Assembly (NCBI GenBank): GCA_023403475.1
Contig: JAEYEL010000079.1
Span: 1 to 8,352, forward strand
DNA: 8,352 nt
DNA from: Actinomycetes bacterium
GTDB lineage: Bacteria; Actinomycetota; Coriobacteriia; Coriobacteriales; Eggerthellaceae
Direction of reading: 5' to 3'
In this document: positions 1-4,166 of the stretch, piece by piece
How positions within the stretch are numbered: position 1 is the first letter of the stretch
Layout of the letters: each line of letters opens with the position of its first letter
Made by a program: the position numbers and the translations under genes
The notes under the pieces: generated by a model
What the model saw: the letters and a program-made list of their open reading frames with translations, nothing else
The model's database searches: none
Told to the model about the DNA's origin: nothing

Positions 1-1
1 C

Positions 2-358
2 TCCCTAAGCGACCGCATACGAGCGCTCGAATACGCATGCGAAGCGGGCCTTTCCGTGTGGACGGGCTTTCTCGTAGGCTTGGGAGAAACCGCTCGCGAC
101 GTGGCAAAGGGAATCCTCGTCGCGAGCAGATTCGAACCGGAATCCATTTCCATCTTGCCTTTCGTGCCCTTCCCAAACACGCCTATGGCAAACAGCCCGC
201 GAACCGATCCGACATGGCTTGCGCGCGCGAACGCCGTTGCGCGCATTGCCCTACCGAAAGTTCGCTATTTCTTTAGCGACCATGCCGACGGATTCAGCGA
301 GGATATCGAGCGTCGCCTAGGAATGAACGCATCGTATGAAACCTCATTCAGAACATAA
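2..358 (+). CDS. Radical SAM protein, biotin synthase/PylB-like (C-terminal fragment)
   Basis: Only the last 118 codons are inside the window. The frame is open from base 2 to TAA at 356-358 and its true start lies to the left. The visible part contains GFLVGLGET followed by D, then PESISILPFVPFPNTPMA, then ARIALPKVRYFF. This follows the order seen in the C-terminal half of BioB-like radical SAM enzymes: a (V/G)GLGET glycine-rich SAM-contact motif, a barrel strand ending in a TP(L/M) motif, and an ARI.(M/L)P segment. The CxxxCxxC cluster motif would be upstream and cannot be seen. PylB (methylornithine synthase), HydE and BioB share this layout and the fragment cannot separate them. It ends soon after the ARIALP segment, so a long C-terminal extension is absent. 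A GTG at 56 lies inside the frame but is not the natural start. It reads in the same direction as the metal-chelate ABC importer 209 bp downstream, so a link to that substrate is possible but unproven. Confidence 0.75.
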   Translation, partial: SLSDRIRALEYACEAGLSVWTGFLVGLGETARDVAKGILVASRFEPESISILPFVPFPNTPMANSPRTDPTWLARANAVARIALPKVRYFFSDHADGFSEDIERRLGMNASYETSFRT

Positions 359-369
359 GGGAAGCGACC

Positions 370-525
370 ATGTGTAAAACGGTCTCTTCGAGCTGCACGT
401 TCAGCCTTCCCCTTAGGGCTTCTGACCCTCCCCACAAGGCCCTTCTACCACACCTGAACAATGAAGAACGGCTCGGCAGCCGACACAATCAAGGCTTCAG
501 CCCTGTAAAAGGGTGTGCAAATTAG
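370..525 (+). CDS. Doubtful small ORF, 51 aa, hypothetical
   Basis: A reading frame of 51 codons starts with ATG at 370, 11 bases after the radical SAM stop, and ends at TAG 523-525. It has a plausible Shine-Dalgarno sequence (AAGGGA, about 357-362) seven bases before the ATG. The peptide begins MCKTVSSSCTFSLPLRAS, is rich in Ser, Pro, His and Cys, and has no membrane segment or recognisable domain. Composition does not look strongly coding and I know no family that matches. It could be a real small protein, a leader peptide for the following importer operon, or chance. The rest of the 359-567 gap shows only a weak hairpin (CCCT/AGGG, 501-513). I see no clear promoter and no riboswitch consensus I recognise. 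Confidence 0.2.
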   Translation: MCKTVSSSCTFSLPLRASDPPHKALLPHLNNEERLGSRHNQGFSPVKGCAN

Positions 526-555
526 AGGAATTACAAGCAGAAAAGCATGCCTACG

Positions 556-562
556 AAAGGAG
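556..562 (+). promoter_or_regulatory. Ribosome binding site deciding the start of the binding-protein gene
   Basis: AAAGGAG lies five bases before the ATG at 568. The in-frame ATG at 547 has no such sequence upstream, and the later ATG at 637, just before the twin arginines, also lacks one. This is the main reason for placing the start at 568. Confidence 0.75.
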
Positions 563-567
563 AAACC

Positions 568-1761
568 ATGCACGGAAACAACAAAACGGGAAATCTGCCG
601 ATTGCGACCACCGTCGAAAACGGACGCCTTCGTTTGATGACGCGGCGTTCGTTCGCCGGATTCGCAGGATGCGCTTTTGCCTCCATCATGGTCGGCGGAC
701 TAGCCGCTTGCTCGTCGGAAGAGAACAACCAGAAGGGAAACGAGGGCAAAAAGGAAGAAGCCAGCCCTAAAGCAGGGAAGCGTACCGTTACGAACCTAGA
801 CGGCAGCACTATCGAAGTGCCCGGCGAGGTTACCAGCGTAGCCGCCATCTTCGGGCCGTCATACGAGCGCATTGTGGTCGTTGGCGCCGAGAATACTATC
901 ACCTGCGACGGCGACTTCCACATTAGCGGATGGCCGTGGTCGAACGTCGTCTACAAGCGACTGAACGACGTTCCGGGCATTCCGAACGCGCATTCCGACC
1001 TGAATGTGGAAGACCTTGTTGCGCAAGGCGTGCAGGTGGTTTTCTGCTTCCCCAACCCTGCACAGGCCGAAGCCATAAACAACGCCGGCATGGTGGCCAT
1101 CCCCATGGCATCAACCGGCAAGTTTCGCGATATAGCCGATTCCATCGCTCTGTACGCCAACGTGTTCGGCACCGACGATGCCGCCAAACAGGCCAAAGCG
1201 TACAGCGACTACTTCGATGACACGGTGTCCATGGTGAAAGAGCGCACCAAGGGAGTGGCCGACGCAGAAAGGCCGAGCGTGTACCTGGCGTACACCGACC
1301 TTCTCCACGGATACGACTCTAAGTCCGACATGGTAGAAGTCATAGAGCTTGCAGGAGGTAAACTGGCAAGCATCAGCCTTGAAGGCGGCTCGAACATAGA
1401 AGTAACGGCCGAACAAATCATAGAATGGAACCCCGATTACATCTTCGTCGACCATGCGGGTTCTTCGGGCAACGCCTCGGCAGAAGACGCCATCGCCGAA
1501 GCCCTCTCCACAGGCGACTTCAACAACGTGACCGCCGTGAAGAACGACCAGGTACATGCCACGCCCACCGGCGTGTTCTTCTGGGACGCGGGCATTCAGA
1601 AGATTCTGTATCTGGTGTATCTCGCAAAGAACCTGCACCCCGATCTGTTCGAAGACATCGACATGAAGAAGACCCTCATCGACTTCTATGAGAAATTCTA
1701 CGACTACAAGCTTTCGGACGACCAAGCAACGAGAATCTTAAATCATCAGGATCCGAAATAA
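568..1761 (+). CDS. ABC transporter substrate-binding lipoprotein (Fe-siderophore/haem/cobalamin class), Tat-exported
   Basis: The 397-residue product is the extracellular binding component of a metal-chelate importer (family PF01497/COG0614). Residues 1-48 form an export signal: a long polar start, the twin-arginine motif TRRSFAG (R26, R27), a hydrophobic stretch, and a lipobox LAAC with the lipidated cysteine at C48. The mature protein therefore probably folds in the cytoplasm, leaves through Tat and is anchored to the outer face of the membrane. A low-complexity Ser/Glu/Lys spacer follows, then NLDGSTIEVP, a typical opening of this family, then the two lobes. VVFCFPNPAQAEAI and the late segment GVFFWDAGIQKILYLVYLAKNLHPDLF match the usual late signature, where a (W/Y)D..G..K/L stretch leads to LAK.LHP.LF. 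The family binds ferric siderophores, haem, corrinoids or similar chelates, and the sequence does not say which. It is followed by permease and ATPase genes on the same strand. The start at 568 is preferred to 547 because of its ribosome binding site. Confidence 0.9.
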   Translation: MHGNNKTGNLPIATTVENGRLRLMTRRSFAGFAGCAFASIMVGGLAACSSEENNQKGNEGKKEEASPKAGKRTVTNLDGSTIEVPGEVTSVAAIFGPSYERIVVVGAENTITCDGDFHISGWPWSNVVYKRLNDVPGIPNAHSDLNVEDLVAQGVQVVFCFPNPAQAEAINNAGMVAIPMASTGKFRDIADSIALYANVFGTDDAAKQAKAYSDYFDDTVSMVKERTKGVADAERPSVYLAYTDLLHGYDSKSDMVEVIELAGGKLASISLEGGSNIEVTAEQIIEWNPDYIFVDHAGSSGNASAEDAIAEALSTGDFNNVTAVKNDQVHATPTGVFFWDAGIQKILYLVYLAKNLHPDLFEDIDMKKTLIDFYEKFYDYKLSDDQATRILNHQDPK

Positions 1762-1767
1762 CCGACG

Positions 1768-1806
1768 GCCCGCCGCCCAAGTAGGATAATTCGCTTAGCG
1801 GCGGGC
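1768..1806 (+). other. Intercistronic GC-rich hairpin
   Basis: GCCCGCCGC (1768-1776) is perfectly complementary to GCGGCGGGC (1798-1806), a 9-bp GC-only stem. The 21-base loop can add an AAG/CTT pairing (1779-1781 with 1794-1796). It begins six bases after the binding-protein stop codon and no U-run follows, so it does not look like a full intrinsic terminator. In importer operons such structures often protect the 3' end of the binding-protein message or partly attenuate the permease, keeping the binding protein in excess. That role is inferred here. Confidence 0.6.
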
Positions 1807-1858
1807 GACCCAAGCAGACGATTTAGCAGGTTTCGACAGATTTTCTAGGAGAGAGGAC

Positions 1859-2944
1859 ATGCCGCAGCGCTTCAGGAGATGCAAAGAGGGAAAAACGATT
1901 CCACATCGCGCAAGTTCGACACTGCCGGGGCGCGCTGGCCTCATTGCGCTTGCCATTGCCATGTTGGCCGCAGCCATAGCTTCGCTTGCAATCGGTCGTT
2001 ACAGCATTGACGTTTCGCTGCTTGCTGCCACCCTGACACATTTTCCCGAAGCAGTGTCTACCATGATTGCCGGGGGCGATTTGCCAAACGAAGAGTTGGT
2101 CTTGTTCAAAATGCGCCTACCACGCATTGTAGGGGCCATACTTATTGGCGGCGCATTGGGAATGGCAGGCGCAGCTTTTCAGGGAATGTTTCGCAACCCT
2201 ATGGTTTCCCCCGATCTCTTGGGGGCATCCGCCGGTGCAGGCTTTGGTGCCGCATGCGCCATGTTGGTGGCCGCACCGGTAGGCGTTATAACCGGGTCGG
2301 CGTTTCTGGTCGGCCTGCTAGCAGTGTTCCTCACGTACCTTATTAGCATCGCCGTAGGAAAGGGATCGGCAAACATCGTCGTGCTGGTACTGGCCGGCGT
2401 GGTTATTTCTGCGCTGTTCCAAGCGTGCATTTCCATCACCAAATATGTGGCCGACCCGTATTCTCAACTGCCGGGCATCACGTTCTTCCTCATGGGCGGG
2501 CTCTCTTCTGTAACATGGAAAGACGTAGCCGTGCTGACGGCACCCGTCGCAATAGGGGCTGTGGTTTTGTACGGGCTACGCTGGCGCATCAATATTCTGT
2601 CGCTCGATGATGAAGAGTCACGCGCACTTGGCATGGAAACGCAGCGTGTGCGTGCCATCGTCATTGTTTTCGCCACGCTTATCACAGCGGTGAGCGTGGC
2701 AGTAAGCGGCATTATAGGCTGGGTGGGATTGGTCATCCCTCATTTTGTTCGCATGCTCTTCGGACCCGACTACCGCAGGCTTCTTCCTGCATCGTTTTTC
2801 GGTGGAGCGTTGTATCTGCTGATAATGGACGACATCGCACGAGGTATGTTCCCCATGGAAATTCCCATTGGAATCCTTACCGCACTTGTTGGTGCCCCTG
2901 TTTTCGTATTGCTCCTGCTCAGGTTCAAGGGAGGCTGGCGTTAA
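1859..2944 (+). CDS. FecCD-family ABC transporter permease
   Basis: The 361-residue, very hydrophobic protein is the membrane channel of the importer (PF01032, BtuC/FecCD/FepD type, normally a homodimer with about ten helices per subunit). Family marks are visible in order: LPR at residues 87-89, followed by a glycine/alanine-rich helix and the hallmark stretch QGMFRNPMVSPDLLGASAG; the cytosolic coupling region around D250-G258 (DDEESRALG), which contacts the ATPase; and GWVGLVIPHFVRM from about residue 287. Length is close to the family norm, although the N-terminus carries about 20 extra basic residues before the first helix. ATG at 1859 is supported by an AGGAGAGAGG purine run at 1847-1856. 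The stop TAA (2942-2944) shares its last A with the ATG of the ATPase gene, so the two are probably translationally coupled. The substrate (siderophore, haem or corrinoid) cannot be told from the sequence. Confidence 0.93.
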   Translation: MPQRFRRCKEGKTIPHRASSTLPGRAGLIALAIAMLAAAIASLAIGRYSIDVSLLAATLTHFPEAVSTMIAGGDLPNEELVLFKMRLPRIVGAILIGGALGMAGAAFQGMFRNPMVSPDLLGASAGAGFGAACAMLVAAPVGVITGSAFLVGLLAVFLTYLISIAVGKGSANIVVLVLAGVVISALFQACISITKYVADPYSQLPGITFFLMGGLSSVTWKDVAVLTAPVAIGAVVLYGLRWRINILSLDDEESRALGMETQRVRAIVIVFATLITAVSVAVSGIIGWVGLVIPHFVRMLFGPDYRRLLPASFFGGALYLLIMDDIARGMFPMEIPIGILTALVGAPVFVLLLLRFKGGWR

Positions 2945-3738
2945 TGGCACTTACGGTGGAAGGCCTTTCATGCGGTTATGGGAACACCTGCGTAGTGGAA
3001 CAGGCCAGTTTCGCCCTGGATCAAGGACGGGTGATTGCAGTACTTGGGCCTAATGGCGTGGGAAAGACGACCCTTTTCAAGGCCGTACTCGGATTCATTC
3101 CTGCAAGAAAAGGATCCATCGTCGTTGACGATTCCCCCATTACGTCCCTTTCACGCTCCCAAATAGCCCAGCGTATCGCCTATGTGCCCCAACAGCAAAC
3201 GCTCCCGTTCTCATACACGGTAGAGGACGTGGTTCTTATGGGACGCGCTCCTTATTTGCGGCTATTGCAGCAACCGGGACCTGAAGACTATGCAGCGGTT
3301 AAACATGCCCTTGCCCTCATGGGCATAGATCATCTGGCGAAGAAAGCCTGTTCGGAAATATCGGGCGGGGAGCTGCAGATGGCATTCGTCGCTCGCGCCT
3401 TGGCTCAACAGCCACGCTATCTGATTATGGACGAGCCTACGGCCAGCTTGGACTTCGGCAATCAGATGCACGTGCTCGAACGCATTATGAGCCTTGCCGA
3501 GCAAGGCATAGGGGTGCTGCTCACCACCCATGATCCAACTCAGGCGTTTACTCTCAAATCTGACGTTCTGCTCATGCAGCGCGAAAGCCGCCAACAGTAC
3601 GGTTACTACCGCGACGTGCTGACCGAGGATGCGCTCCGCCGAACGTACGGTGTCGATGTGCTGGTAAGATCCGTTCCCCATGAAGGAAGAAGCGTCGAAT
3701 GCTGCATGGCTCTACCGAAAAACAGGAGAGCAAAATAG
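2944..3738 (+). CDS. ABC transporter ATP-binding protein (FepC/BtuD/FhuC type)
   Basis: The 264-residue cytosolic ATPase powers the importer. All nucleotide-binding motifs are intact: Walker A GPNGVGKTT (35-43), Q-loop glutamine Q83 in VPQQQ, ABC signature SGGEL (140-144), Walker B YLIMDEPTA (159-167, catalytic E164), D-loop SLD (168-170) and switch histidine H196 in TTHD. The segment PFSYTVEDVVLMGRAPYL is typical of the ferric-siderophore/cobalamin branch, in which T..(D/E).V..GR.P follows the Q-loop. Length is normal for that branch. The ATG overlaps the permease stop by one base. It is the last gene of the operon, and the 3' boundary lies in the intergenic region beyond 3738, where no classical terminator with a long U-run is seen immediately downstream. 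Confidence 0.95.
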   Translation: MALTVEGLSCGYGNTCVVEQASFALDQGRVIAVLGPNGVGKTTLFKAVLGFIPARKGSIVVDDSPITSLSRSQIAQRIAYVPQQQTLPFSYTVEDVVLMGRAPYLRLLQQPGPEDYAAVKHALALMGIDHLAKKACSEISGGELQMAFVARALAQQPRYLIMDEPTASLDFGNQMHVLERIMSLAEQGIGVLLTTHDPTQAFTLKSDVLLMQRESRQQYGYYRDVLTEDALRRTYGVDVLVRSVPHEGRSVECCMALPKNRRAK

Positions 3739-3770
3739 ATGGCGAGCGTGTCACCTGTCTCCTTGGCGGA

Positions 3771-3800
3771 CGCAGCCCCGCGCACCGCAGCCCCGCGCCC
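3771..3800. repeat. 15-bp tandem repeat, two copies
   Basis: CGCAGCCCCGCGC occurs at 3771-3783 and again at 3786-3798, a period of 15 bases with AC and then CC completing the units. It is very GC-rich and lies 33 bases beyond the ATPase stop. I assign no function. It may be a simple duplication or part of the 3' end of the importer transcript. Confidence 0.6.
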
Positions 3801-3809
3801 CCACTCTAA

Positions 3810-3828
3810 CAGACGAACGGTTGGTCTG
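3810..3828. promoter_or_regulatory. 19-bp operator-like dyad
   Basis: CAGACGAACGGTTGGTCTG reads as CAGAC-n-AAC-n-GTT-n-GTCTG. The two 9-base half-sites match except at one symmetric position pair, around a central G. As RNA it could form only a 5-bp stem with a 9-base loop and no U-run follows, so a protein-binding site fits better than a terminator. The next element downstream is the TATAAT promoter about 110 bases away. A second, weaker dyad (CGTGCA 3859-3864 with TGCACG 3877-3882) lies between them. No regulator is identifiable in the window. Confidence 0.35.
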
Positions 3829-3935
3829 CGGCGCTAAGTGGGCAGAGCTCTTGTTGCCCGTGCAATTCACCGACTGTGCACGACCGTTCCATGAGACAAG
3901 CACTCCCCGACCATAGGTTTTTCAAGAGCCGCCGC

Positions 3936-3941
3936 TATAAT
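3936..3941 (+). promoter_or_regulatory. Promoter -10 box (TATAAT) for the candidate small RNA
   Basis: A perfect TATAAT stands out in GC-rich surroundings with no reading frame to explain it. Transcription would start near the purines at 3946 or 3949, immediately before the run of hairpins. No convincing -35 hexamer is present at 16-18 bp spacing (best TAGGTT at 3914-3919) and there is no extended TG, so an activator may be needed or the match may be fortuitous. Confidence 0.45.
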
Positions 3942-3945
3942 GCTT

Positions 3946-4085
3946 ACCAGCAGCTGATGAGGTTCCCCTCCTCGAAGTTGCACTGCTTTTCCCCCTTATA
4001 AAAGCAGTAGCGACGCCAACGAGCGTCGCATCATCCCCTCCTTGTGGCCCGGTGGAGTTCCCCTCTCCCCGGGCCAATCCTTTTC
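3946..4085 (+). ncRNA. Candidate structured small RNA with repeated C-rich (anti-Shine-Dalgarno) motifs
   Basis: Between the TATAAT box and a terminator-like hairpin lies a compact set of perfect stems. Stem 1 is GAGG/CCTC (3959-3962, 3970-3973) with loop TTCCCCT. Stem 2 is ACTGCTTTT/AAAAGCAGT (3982-3990, 4000-4008) with loop CCCCCTTAT. Stem 3 is GCGACGC/GCGTCGC (4010-4016, 4023-4029). An unpaired linker contains CCCCTCC (4035-4041). Stem 4 is GGCCCGG plus GGAG pairing with CTCC plus CCGGGCC (4046-4075), again with loop TTCCCCT. GATGA (3956-3960) can alternatively pair with TCATC (4031-4035), closing stems 2 and 3 into a junction. C-rich unpaired motifs of this kind are known in Gram-positive trans-acting RNAs such as RsaE, where they bind Shine-Dalgarno sequences. 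I recognise no named RNA family. Existence, ends and function are inferred from structure and promoter only. Confidence 0.45.
4046..4084 (+). terminator. Terminator-like hairpin
   Basis: GGCCCGG (4046-4052) pairs with CCGGGCC (4069-4075), and after one bulged T the inner GGAG (4054-4057) pairs with CTCC (4065-4068) around the loop TTCCCCT. AATCCTTTT follows, giving a modest U-run on the plus strand (4081-4084). It would end the candidate small RNA and could also stop read-through from the importer operon. The U-run is imperfect. In the minus direction the stem is followed by ACAAGGAGG, so it is a poor terminator for the convergent operon. Confidence 0.5.
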
Positions 4086-4100
4086 CTGGAGCAATTAACT

Positions 4101-4114
4101 GGGCAGCTCCGCCC
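4101..4114 (-). other. Small hairpin downstream of the minus-strand operon
   Basis: GGGC (4101-4104) pairs with GCCC (4111-4114), and the flanking T4100 and A4115 extend the stem to 5 bp around a 6-base loop. Read on the minus strand it is followed by GTTAATTG, a weak U-bearing tail, so it could contribute to ending the minus-strand transcript. An alternative pairing GGAGC/GCTCC (4088-4092 with 4106-4110) excludes it. Support is limited. Confidence 0.25.
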
Positions 4115-4146
4115 ACCCTAGCAGGATGGCGAATGTCTCACGCGGG

Positions 4147-4162
4147 TGTTTCACGTGAAACG
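4147..4162. promoter_or_regulatory. parS: parS centromere-like site (ParB binding site)
   Basis: TGTTTCACGTGAAACG contains the perfect 14-bp palindrome GTTTCACGTGAAAC (4148-4161) and matches the bacterial parS consensus TGTTNCACGTGAAACA at every position but the last. ParB (Spo0J) loads on such sites, spreads as a clamp and, with ParA and SMC, organises the origin region for segregation. By simple counting, a given 14-mer is expected about 3 in 100,000 times in a window this size, so chance is unlikely. It begins four bases beyond the stop codon of the minus-strand operon, in non-coding DNA. parS sites usually cluster around the replication origin, which suggests that this locus lies in the origin-proximal part of the chromosome. 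Confidence 0.85.
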
Positions 4163-4166
4163 TTCG

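Noticed and set aside
359..567. Cobalamin, TPP, FMN or NiCo riboswitch ahead of the metal-chelate importer
   Set aside because: None of the conserved boxes of these riboswitches is present. Only a weak 4-bp hairpin and a small ORF are seen.
1111..1725. Minus-strand ORF of 204 codons opposite the binding-protein gene
   Set aside because: It lies entirely within a well-supported gene on the other strand and has no ribosome binding site or domain signal.
3954..3977. CTGATGAG followed by CTCGAAG, resembling the conserved core of a hammerhead ribozyme
   Set aside because: The base after GAA is G rather than A, stem II is poor when CTGATGA is kept unpaired, and no NUH cleavage site with matching stems I and III is visible.
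3739..4166. tRNA, SRP RNA, tmRNA or 6S RNA in the intergenic region
   Set aside because: No tRNA T-loop (GGTTCGANNCC) or CCA-type acceptor pairing, no SRP apical-loop signature and no long 6S-like duplex with central bubble were found.
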